In this document: one piece after another, positions 1 to 10,212 of the stretch | Layout: each line of letters begins with the position of its first letter | Position numbering within the stretch: the first letter of the stretch is position 1 | Source: Siphonodentalium dalli | Taxonomy: Eukaryota > Mollusca > Scaphopoda > Gadilida > Siphonodentaliidae | Reading direction: 5' to 3' | Assembly: GCA_032622095.1 (NCBI GenBank) | Contig: CP136064.1 | Coordinates: 127,521,605-127,585,604, forward strand | DNA: 64,000 nucleotides | Notes under the pieces: model-generated | The model's input: the letters and a program-made list of their open reading frames with translations, nothing else | Database searches by the model: none | Told to the model about the DNA's origin: nothing | Made by a program: the position numbers and the translations under genes

Positions 1-325
1 CTTCAATTTTCTAACGGTATTTCCGCCTAACAGATTGATGAAATATTCTCAAAGTTCAAGGCCGACAAACGGAAACTTTAAGTTCCGATTGAAAGATCGC
101 AGAGTCATTTTAAGATTACTTCTTGGAAAACCAGTAAAAGCGTCATGACATCAAGAAGTACACCATGACGTCACTACCTACACCGGCGCGCAAAATTCCA
201 GACAGGACTGCGTCGATGGCCAGACAGCTGAGACTCGTATTACATGGCAGGCTAAATACCCACATTTACGTTATATGTGATTATTTACATACACTGTATA
301 TATCATTTTCTTGTGTCCCATTATA
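1..325. other. No gene seen
   Basis: There is no supported coding region. A palindromic CRE-like TGACGTCA lies at 166-173, with nothing around it to show that it is functional. Confidence 0.5.
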
Positions 326-1040
326 AGGGTGGATAGTGGATACACACATGCATGTAATTTCTGTATGTTAAATACATGTATTTTACATGGCCACACCAAT
401 AATTGACAACATTAATCACCTGCGCGCGAGCGGTTCATTGTTAACAGGCCAGACAAGTGAGTAGTACTAAGCGAAGTCAAATTGTCTTCTATCAGTACAT
501 TTAAGACCAGTCCAAAACATGTCTTCTCTTACGGATGCGGACATTAGTCAAGTCTGTGTGATACATACGTCTGGCATATACAGGCTTGATGTAGAACATT
601 TTCAACCATGATGCTTGTTTGGGTGGGGTCTCGAAAGCTTCAAATCACTAAGGGACTTAGTTGAATGTATCGGTCGGAATAATCTGCGCAAGAAGGTACA
701 ATATGATATGTTTTACTTAAATAGCTCCGAGTTAGCCACCCCGCCTGGTAGCTTTCGGGGTCATATATAGCCCCTGCATGCGTCGGGGAAATCCTGATCC
801 ACCACTGCTATAAATAAGAGAGGACTGGTAATTATTTAAATAGAAAGTCTACCACATGGGTTATCCCACGAACAATTATTTTAAGTGGCCTGGCCTGGCC
901 TGGAACTAGAACTCAGTGCGTTCAACGCGTAGGCAATGATTGGGTTGTCAGTGGACACATATTACATCGTCTGTATGATCCATGGAAAACGCCAAATACA
1001 CGATAATTACAGAGATTACATGCATGTGTGTATCCACCCT
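326..1040. mobile_element. Foldback/TIR element with TA target, about 0.7 kb
   Basis: The inverted ends read AGGGTGGATA...CACACATGCATG on the left and its complement ending CATGTGTGTATCCACCCT on the right, flanked by TA on both sides (324-325, 1041-1042). The left arm carries an extra GTGGATA. There is no coding capacity. The TA target suggests a Tc1/mariner-type origin. Confidence 0.55.
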
Positions 1041-1369
1041 TAGGGTTTATCATCAAATCCTTCTATAAAGATAACAATTCAGCCGATAATCCCATGAACA
1101 GTAACAAGCGGGCGCAAATTACGTTTACGTACATGATCATATTAGAGATTGATCTAGTCCACCATGTCCTGAATTAACATTAATATAGATTTTTTCAATG
1201 ATTAATTGTATTTCTGTAGAATTTATTTAAGAGGCATACCCTAATAATGGAAATTACAGAACAGATTGAATAAACACTATAAATCAGTACAACTATTAGT
1301 TTGTCCTTCATCGAATATGGCAGCAAGATGCCTGACATGGAAGTTATTATTCATCATTGTTGTCACCTA

Positions 1370-1590
1370 CAGTAATGCCCAAAGTATATGATGAATAAAT
1401 CCTTTAACCACAGCAGAATTATGGGAAATTTTTCAGGATTTAGTTGGAAATATGGCTTGTTGCCATTCATCAGAAAGCTCTCACCGAGAGCTTTCTAATG
1501 AATGGCAGCAAGCCATATTTCATACTAAATCCTGAAAAATTTCCCATAATTCTGCTGTAGTTTAGGGGTCGATTATTTAGGATATTACTG
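1370..1590. mobile_element. Hairpin MITE family M1 (Tc1/mariner-like), diverged full copy
   Basis: The ends are CAGTAATGCCC and ATTACTG with TA flanks. The two arms are near-perfect complements meeting at CTCTCACCGAGAG. Its arms match the copies at 18478, 23293, 41116, 41744, 45540, 52890 and 56811. Confidence 0.85.
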
Positions 1591-2505
1591 TATATAAATA
1601 ACTCAACCAATAAGGATAGCAATTGAGCTATGTATATATTTTTGCTAGCTGACAATGAATCCCGTCCCCATATAGTCAATTGAGAAGATAAATTTTAAGT
1701 TTCAAGGTTGTGAATGTTAAATGTCAAAATCTCCTTCAAAACTCATTTGTTCTATCTCCAATTTTAGCAGCATCCGATAGGAGTTGTTGGAATAGCTCAT
1801 TAGTCGAATAGCTTGCAGATATCTTTTGAAAATATAGAAAAAACGAATGTTGAATTTGCCAGAGGTTTGTATTTGGCTTGTATTTTGGTTTGATGGTCTT
1901 CAATTATCTGGGCGTCAGATTTGTTGAAATTGGGTCAATAGGGCCTGAGCTAGTGACTGAACATCTTACCAACTATGGAAGCCCATTTGGGGTATCTATA
2001 ATTTAGTGAATCCATTCAGGCATTCCATGTTGAGATGTAATGGACAGGTTTAGGTGCACATCAGGCACGAATTGTTTCACATGAATAATGGTGTTATATA
2101 AAGAAATGCATGGCAGTTTTAATGTGGTCATAGAATTTTGACCCTGATGAAAAATCAGCAATGGGTTCATATGGAGTTTGCCGAATTTTTTTATCGCGGT
2201 CAAAACCCATGACTAAGTTAAATCCACTGTTTATTAATATATTTACATAAATAAATAAAGAAGTAGGATCATCCTTATTTATTAAATTTTTTTAAAAACA
2301 GAATCAGGGGAGTTGATAATCTCTCAAATCATCCACTCAATACATTTAGGCCCACTGGCATGTTGAAATCACCGAGATGGGACATGAATATGTCTGCTAA
2401 CAATGGCAGACAGTATAATTATAGGATTATGTGCCACATTGTGGCCATTTGGGGGTATGGCTATAATGTAACTCTGGGAAAAGCAGAAACAATATTATCT
2501 ATCTA
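1591..2505. other. No gene seen; AT-rich
   Basis: Only short open frames without recognisable domains are present. A (TATC)n run at about 2496-2510 abuts the first Helitron. Confidence 0.5.
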
Positions 2506-3567
2506 TCTATACTATATATTTTGAGACTTCGTATATATGTGTGTGTGTGTGTGTGTACTTCATAGAATCCAAAACGCGTGTACAGATTGAGATCAAATTT
2601 CGTATGTAAGTGTAAAATCCCACCGACACCGGCGTAGTCGTGTTTTCGAGAAGCTCTGATCACCCTTTATCCACTCCCAAATCACAGCAAAGGCACGGCG
2701 GGGGTTAATCAAGTGATTATTTAATGAGCGTTTGTTTTTGACGCATCTCTATAAAGAGCGTCTGTTTCCCATTCAACGTTATTCGCATCTGCAGAGTTAC
2801 ACGGGAACGCAAACGTTATCGCTCGAAATTTATTTCCTGCGAGCACGGATGGCGCGCTTTGTTTTTACAGTATATACCTTTGGTATATACCGAAATCATC
2901 CCAGATAATCACGAATATAGCATCAGATTTCTCCCCAGATATACCGTTATTAAGCTACTGGAATCTGCCAATCTACGGGAAATTCCAGGGAATGCCGATT
3001 GAGCTCAAACTTGCTACCTACGGGAAGTGTCATATATATGAGTGTGTCCTTTATAGACTCTGACCGATTGAGCTCAAACTTGCTAAATAAGAAATTAGCC
3101 CCCAAGCCGTAAATATCAACAACAACGATATTACTAAATACACGTTTTCGGCAATGTGAGAGTTTTCGGGGAGCCGTGATGCCAACAACAACGACCCGAA
3201 GACAGATTTCCCGACGGGAAGCGTTTGTTTTAAATTCAATGCAATGTTATCGTAGAGAGATTTCACGAAACAAAGAATGCGTTGTCTGTCGTTCCTAGGA
3301 AGGGGGGATTTCTACGTGTAAATTTTTCCGCCAGAAACAAAAAAATTAATTAAAACAATTTACAATTTAATTAAAACAATTTAAAGTTAAAAAAAATTTA
3401 CAATAAAAAAACAATTCAGAAAAAATATATATTAAATTTAAATAACATTAAATTCATATTCAAAAATAAAAAACAAAAATAAATAAAAACAAAATAATTA
3501 CAAAAATGTCATGTTTCTGAAACAAAGCCATGGGACGAATGCCGCCAGTGGCGGGCTAACCTGCTAG
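2506..3567 (+). mobile_element. Non-autonomous Helitron, copy 1 of a head-to-tail trio
   Basis: It begins TCTATACTATATATTTTGAG after an A and ends with a hairpin CGCCAGTGGCG, then GGCTAACCTG, then CTAG followed by T. A 5' TC, a 3' hairpin shortly before CTRR and insertion between A and T are Helitron hallmarks. It has no Rep/helicase frame, includes a (GT)n tract and an AT-rich 3' half, and the next copy begins at the following base. Confidence 0.8.
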
Positions 3568-4560
3568 TCTATACTATATATTTTGAGACTTCCGTATGTG
3601 TGTGTGTACTTTATAGAATCGAAAACGGCTGGCTCGATTGAGTTCAAACTTCCCATCTAAGGGTAAAAACCCACGAACACCGTAGTTGTCGCGTTTTGGA
3701 GAAGTTCTGAGCACCCTTTATCCACTCCCAAATCACTGCAAAGGCACGGCGTGGGTTAATCAAGTGTTTGTTTTTTACGCATCGCTATAAAGAGTGTCTG
3801 TTTACCATTCAACGTTATTAGCATCTGCAGAGAGATATACGGGAACATTGAGTGGTTTCCTATGCGGGGAGATTTATTGGATGCCATAGTACTCTTACAA
3901 CATCATTGTTATAGTATGTATGACACTTAGGTCAGGGCTTAGGGGGGGTAGTTATAGGCATAATGCTTCTCAGAAATCCCGGTTACAAACCAACACTCAC
4001 AATTTCGTATTTACGCAAACGTATACGGGAACAAGTGCTTTCCTATTTTTAGAACGCAACACATGATACCAAACAAAATTACGTCGCGTTGGTGATGGCG
4101 TTCATGACGGGATTAATTGACTGTCCGCTCTTTGCGAGGATGGGGTTCGCGACGGGATTAACTTTGCGGGGACTATTGACCATCTCGTAAGGGTGGACAA
4201 CCTCTGTCAGGGGCTGCTCAATGGCCACGTGCAGGTTAAATAAAATCATACCTCTTCTGGGTCTGGGCGTGTATAGACATGAGTGTGTAGTGTTCCTAAG
4301 AACGCGGAGCGTGTTGTGTTATGTCTGTCGTTCCTAGGAACGGGGGAATTTTTCATCGGGTCAGTCTTAACCTTCAAACGGGTACCCACAAATTATATGT
4401 TGTGACCCCGACATGACCTTGACCTTGAAAATGATCAATTCAAGGTCAAATCGGGTAAAATATTGAAAAACCCAATATAAACTCATTGAAAAACACAAAC
4501 AAAACATAAAACATTGTCATGTTTCTGACAAAGCACGCCAGTGGCGGGCTAACCTGCTAG
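3568..4560 (+). mobile_element. Non-autonomous Helitron, copy 2
   Basis: It has the same 5' end (TCTATACTATATATTTTGAG) and 3' end (CGCCAGTGGCG hairpin, then CTAG) as copy 1. The 5' halves align closely; the interiors differ (copy 2 has extra sequence at about 3860-4450). No transposase is present. Confidence 0.8.
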
Positions 4561-4808
4561 TCTATTATATATTTTGGAACTTCTGTCCGTATGTATGTAT
4601 GTATTATAGACTCAAAAACTTCTCGACCGATCAAACCGATCTCGGGGAACAATATGGGCGGGTCCAATTTCATGTGCGACTGTCCTTGACCTAGCTCATA
4701 AAGGCATGTTTCTGGACCGATCGAACAATAGTTTGTCCAGATGCTGTAGGCCCTATTATATTCTCCAGACAGAGGCGATCACAAACAGATCCCTAAATAG
4801 CCAGCTAG
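4561..4808 (+). mobile_element. Helitron-like short copy 3
   Basis: It starts TCTATTATATATTTTGGAAC at the base after copy 2 and reaches a CTAG at 4805-4808. The interior is different, and the usual 3' hairpin is not seen, so the right end is uncertain. Confidence 0.45.
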
Positions 4809-5254
4809 TATGTGTATAAATATAATATGGCAAGTTTCATGTTGACTAAATAAATACCATGGAACTCTCAGCATGGATTTTATTGGCAGTAGAACATAAC
4901 TACCTCACTTCTGCATACTTTATCACCACATGTATATATTAAGTGTTATAGTATGTTGGGGTTTGAAGTGTAAGTCTCCAATTGGCTCCACACTTCAGAT
5001 CACACATTTCAGATATGATTAGCGAGATTTCTTCCTCCGGTATAGACAAGTCAAAGGTAAGGTTTGTATAAATATATTTATTAAGTATCTTGATAAACAG
5101 ATGATTCAATTACACAATTACTGTTTGTAGAAATATAAAGACCTTTTAGTATAAACATGTATACTGAGACAATTACCATCTGAGCGAATATTAAACTAAT
5201 AACTGATACTTTCTCCATGAAATAACACTTTCAGATCAAATAACTGCTCATTAA

Positions 5255-5427
5255 TTAACCCTTTCTTTAACTAAACACTCACACATGGATACAATAGGAT
5301 ACTTCTACAATTATTATCTGTTGTCTGCTTATATTTCCTAAACATCCCTCAAAATGGATGATAGACCATTCCAATGTATACTTTTATACATGTAACTGAA
5401 TAAGATATTTAGTAAAGAAAGGGTTAA
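5255..5427. mobile_element. TTAA-flanked MITE, family PB (piggyBac-like)
   Basis: Both ends are TTAACCCTTTCTTTA in inverted orientation, so the TTAA target sites form the outer border. This is the cleanest copy of a family also seen at 14121, 22366, 42514, 59588 and 63804. It has no coding capacity. Confidence 0.7.
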
Positions 5428-5985
5428 AATGGGCATGACTCATTGGATCCTCCAAATTATGTATATGTAATTTGGGAGGAGGAATATCAAAACATTCCCA
5501 CGCAGATTTTCGACCAAACACAGAAAAAGATGTTAAGTTTCTCATATCTGTCGTAAATTTCATATCGTGCCAGTTACGATGGGCCCTATGCTATAAAGCT
5601 TCATAATTTATCAACTACCAGACAGGTACTATAGATAATGTGCGAGGATAAAGCATTAGTAATAAGACTCCCACCACAAGGAAGTGCATGCGGGCGTGTA
5701 GTATTGCCGATTATAGTACTCACAATTTTACCGTCTTGTAAATTACACATGTAGAAATTTTATAGTACTGGCCACTGGTCTGAATTTTTAGAATTAGTAA
5801 TTAGTCCACCATCTATATTGTGTAATCTTAATGAAAAAACCCATGCCTTCAAATTAGTCTCACTAATGTGACTGACAATTAAATTGTCAATGACACTGTA
5901 GCTTAACTTGAAGAGGATAATCTCATACATTATACAGTTTAAATGTTTAACCAGACCAGAGGTCAACCCGATTAGCCATATGAAG
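5428..5985. other. No gene seen
   Basis: This stretch is AT-rich and non-coding in appearance. The only open frame is short and featureless. Confidence 0.45.
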
Positions 5986-7300
5986 TTCGATTAAAAATGT
6001 TGGCTGTAGAGTGTGTTGATATATTTAGTCATGCAAAGATGGATGCCGGCAGCCATGTTTTTTTATAAACAAATTTTCATATTTGATAGCTCCCATCTAG
6101 AAGTATTCCTAAACATGCTTGTAAATTTTAAAGACATTTCTCCAATAAATGTGGGCTGCAGAATGTGCTGATGGATTAAAATGTGAAATCAAAGATGGCC
6201 ACTGGAGGACACGTTTTTTTTTTTTATTGAATATGGGAAAATTAGTGGCTCACATCTAGATGTCAGCCCGAAGATCTATATAAAGATTGGTGATGATCGT
6301 ATGAGGGATGTGATCTATAGGGTGTGCCAAAGGTTTTAGCCATGCAAATAGTATCCAAGATGGCCATTGGCAGCCAAGTTTTTTTTATGGAATTCAGAAT
6401 TTTTTTATGACTCCCATCAAGTGGTCGCCAAAAAGATTCACATGAATATTTGGTGATGATTGGATAGGGGATGTGGTCCATGGGCTGTGCCAAATGATTA
6501 ACCATGCAAAGAGTAAAATCCAAGATGGCTGCCAGCAGCCATGTTTTTCAAAGAAAATCATAGCTCCCATCTGGAGGTGATCCTAAATATTCCTATAAAT
6601 TTTCAGAACAACTCTCCAATAAATGTGGACTGCAGGGTGTGTCGATGTATTCAAATTTGAAATCCAAGATGGTTTCTGGCAGCCATGTTTTTTTTTTTAA
6701 ATTTCAGAATAAATTGATGGCTCCCATCTAGAAGTCTGCCCAAAGATCTATCTAAAGTTTGGTGTGTGGTCTGTATGGTTTGCCAAAGGATTTAGTCATG
6801 CAAAGAGTAAAATCCAATGAGGCTGATTTAGGCTTGTTTTTCAACATCAGAACAAAATTGAGGGCTCCCAATGGGTTTATACGAAGTGCTGCTTTCTCTT
6901 CATAAATGGTGGTACCTTCCACTCACATCAGCTCTATTACAATTACCAATAGGACATTCATTACCATTTTATTTAGGTATATATATTTATAAAATAAACA
7001 GAAATAGAAACTCATAAAAACTATGTAATCTTCATCATAAAAATGATTTTTGGAACATGAACAAAATTGGGCATACCTACTGCAAAAATCTCCCGGATTG
7101 ACATTTTCAAAACTTAACAGGTCTGGCTCCCATCTAGAGGTCACCCCGGAGATCGATAAGAAGTTTGGTGATGATAGGATGAGAGATGTGGCCTGTAGAG
7201 TGCACTTAAGGTACTAATTGATGGATGCATGGACTCCAACCCATGGCAATAGCTCAAACTTGACTTTGTCAAGTTGAGCTAAAAATGAGAATTACCAGTT
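5986..7300. repeat. CAAGATGGC-type interspersed repeat (R1), several internal units
   Basis: About five degenerate units of 130-180 bp each carry a 'CCAAGATGGC...AGCCATGTTTTT' core followed by 'GCTCCCATCTAGA'. The unit ends near 7240-7290 in GCAATAGCTCAAACTTGAC and GAGCTAAAAATG, a tail common in bivalve repeats. Copies recur at 11660, 13690 and 43045. Confidence 0.7.
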
Positions 7301-8283
7301 ACAACTTGAGTCTTAGAACTACAACATGACTTTAACTGTCATAGTTTGATATCTGTCCGGGGAAACAATGGCCACGGGCAATTGAAATTAGACCCTGAGC
7401 TAGCCGAGGTGGAATCCTTCATTGGCATATGCTCCAGAAAAAAATTATAAACTATAAATATACAAACACATGGTTTAAAAAAAATTTGGTCTAAGAAACG
7501 GGAAATTGACTTTGCATGGCCTAATTGAAACATATTTTTTTTCCATTTCTGATTGTGAGCAATTGCGGGAATAAACATAAATTAAATCAGTGTGAGTTGT
7601 TATATTAGTATTGAAAGATGGTATTTTTTGTTGGTTTAGGTCATGAAACCACATGGTTGCGAAATCTTATTCTACATCACACCATTAAGCTTCAAAATGA
7701 CAACATTCATTCATCCTATGATAATCTGAAAGTGTTATTAATTATTCTGATTAATTACAATAAATCTTGTAAACACTGTGACCAGTAGGTAGCCTTAACA
7801 TTTTTACAGAACGTTTATCGACAAAGCAGTTAAATTTGGCAAGTGGAACTTTTAATTGGGCAGTATCAGCTCTGATCTGTTAGGTTCGTTAGATATTGAA
7901 GGAATATATAATAACGATATTGTTTCCGACAGCCAAGTGGAAGACTGGCACGTCTTGGATATAAGTAGACGGTATTGGAGAGTTAACAGTGCCTCTCAAA
8001 TGGGGCATGGAAATTACTTACATACCTTCATTTAAACGACAATTCATCCATTTGAAGTTTTGTCAAAACAGAGTACATGGTCCATATCAAAATGGACTTT
8101 TTCATTTGATACTACCATTTTAATTATACTGAATTGATATATTCTGGCTTCGGTACGAAACAATGTCTTTGTTGGTAGGTAAGCTGCTTTTAAATCACAT
8201 GTTGACATCTCAAGTTGCAAACATTAGGGAAACCAAGACTGACACCAATCTCTGTGTCTCTCCCCAGATGACTGTATTTAATA
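7301..8283. other. No gene seen
   Basis: The AT-rich sequence shows no supported gene and no recognised repeat. Confidence 0.4.
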
Positions 8284-8441
8284 CAGTAATGCCCTAAATA
8301 ATCGACTCCTTAACCCCAGCAGAATTATGGGTAATTTTCAGGATTGATTCGGAAATATGGCTTGTTGCCATTCATAGGAAAGCTCTCACTGAGAGCTTTC
8401 CAATGATGTCGATTAAGGAGTCGATTATTTAGGGCATTACA
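8284..8441. mobile_element. Hairpin MITE M1, copy with shortened right arm
   Basis: The left end CAGTAATGCCCTAAATAATC is intact. The right arm is shortened by an internal deletion just after the apex (GCTTTCCAATGATGTCGATT), but the outer end GATTATTTAGGGCATTAC is kept. Confidence 0.8.
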
Positions 8442-9489
8442 ATATGTGAAGAACATTATGGAGACCAATAGAGGATCTTAACATCTTATGCTGACCATTC
8501 TTTACTGTTGCCAGAAAATACGTCACTGTGGTTGATTAACGGGAACATTGTGTGAGATGTATGGCTTAGAGCCTATGTTAAACTGAGTCTTGTACACCAA
8601 GCCATCAATGTTACACCATGTTACCGGCAAGCCCCCACAATAGCTTTTGATGTCACGTTTCCATTTGTTGCAATAATGAAGACCTAATAATGTGAACGTA
8701 TTTGGAATATATGGCTGCTATTAGCCTACTATTCATCAAGGAAAGACATGTCTATATCGTCGTTGGGCTTCCAAAAGGCCGTACCTGCCATTTTGGCGCG
8801 AAACTTTTCATTGCATTTTCTGAATCTACATGTTTGATTACATAAGTTCCTGAGATAACTTGTCAATATTTGATGTATATAAATGCCATTTTTTTAAGTT
8901 TTCAGGGAAATTCGTTTCTAAAATGTCTTATCTGTGTTCCCTGCGAAACATATTTGTTAATTCTGAAATGTCCTATATTTTATTTTCGAAACCGTTCCTG
9001 GTAGGATAATTCTGATTGGATTGTTTTGAAGGAGAATGGCCGGAGGGCGTATCCTCCTTATCCTGAGTGACAGACTAACGAAGACGCGGCTATCGTCAAA
9101 ATTAAAATGTCTTATAGAAAAGATTCTATTTTTAACTTCTAAAAGTGTTGTATAACACAATTAAATCATGTTTTCTCATCAACTAGAAGATAATTGAATA
9201 TGACAGTGTTTCTATTATAACAACTGTGATATAAAATGTTATTGTGCAAAGTTATTGGCAGACACCATTTCTTGTTCCAGAGATAAATAATGTTTGTGTC
9301 TCGATCCTGAACAATTTAATTTTCCTGAGGTACGACCTTTTAGAAGCCCACCGACTATATGGTTATGGTCACCTTTGAGCAGAACTGTTATTACTACCTT
9401 TAAATAGTTTGATATGCACATTATCCTTAGTTTGATAAGCACATTATCCAACAAATTTAAAACAACATGTTAGGGAACCCTCCGGTTAA
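8442..9489. other. No gene seen; downstream of the predicted 3' UTR
   Basis: No coding feature or clear repeat is recognised here. Confidence 0.4.
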
Positions 9490-10202
9490 TTTATTAAGAA
9501 CTAAACTAGAAATCGCATTATAAAATGATTGTACCAATGATGAAACTGATGACATGCACTGTAGTCTGAAAAAAAAGCTACGAGTTTCCTTTGACATGTT
9601 TTCCAAATTAATTCATCTCCAAAGTTAAAGAGAAAATTGAAATTGAAGATAGAGTAAGCATTTCCAGATACCAGTGAAAATGAGAATTTGTTTTGTTTTC
9701 ATAAAGAACACCATGCATAGACGGTTTCTTTTCTCTGAAAAGCTAAGAACATTGCGTGTAAATTGTATCTATAATATTAATTGCAAAACTGAGTGAATAT
9801 TGCACAGATAAAATGCCTACTGAATCATTTCTTATTAATGAGACTTCACAACTGGACAAATTCACTGATATAAATATTCAGCTTCAGGATTTTCCCCTTA
9901 ATTTTTGCTGCAGCGGCGATGGAGTTCTCAAGAGAAAAGTCTATTTTGCGAAAATACTGTCATTCTGAGTGATTTTTTAATCTGTCAAAGGTCACTTGAG
10001 CTATAAGAGAAAATATGTTGGAAATCAGTTGCCAATGCCTCTTTGTTAAATCTGTTCCATCGTATAACTAGCTAGGTTACTGGTCCTGTGGTATTCAAGC
10101 ATGCGGAGCACTCTTAGAGTATACTGTATTCTGTCAGACAGAAAGCCTTTGAATCTGGAGATCTGTTATAATGGCAGTCGGGAATCGGTAGCTTGTTAGT
10201 CA
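9490..10202 (-). other. PLEKHG5: Probable PLEKHG5 3' UTR
   Basis: This AT-rich sequence follows the stop at 10203-10205 on the minus strand. Possible polyadenylation signals on that strand are ATTAAA at 9976-9981 and AATAAA at 9490-9495. The true end is not known from sequence alone. Confidence 0.4.
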
Positions 10203-10212
10203 TTACACCTCA
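10203..10212 (-). CDS. PLEKHG5: PLEKHG5 terminal coding exon: 10 bases giving Ser-Glu-Val-stop
   Basis: Searching downstream of the 12570 donor for a phase-2 exon ending in the family PDZ ligand finds one strong site. It has a pyrimidine-rich acceptor (CTCTTTCTGTTTTTCCAG) followed by T GAG GTG TAA. Joined to the TC left by the previous exon it completes Ser and adds Glu-Val-stop, so the protein ends ESSEV. Vertebrate PLEKHG5 also ends SEV and uses it to bind PDZ proteins of the MUPP1/PATJ type. The coding part is only 10 bases, so support comes from acceptor quality, phase and the family ending; cDNA would settle it. Confidence 0.82.
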
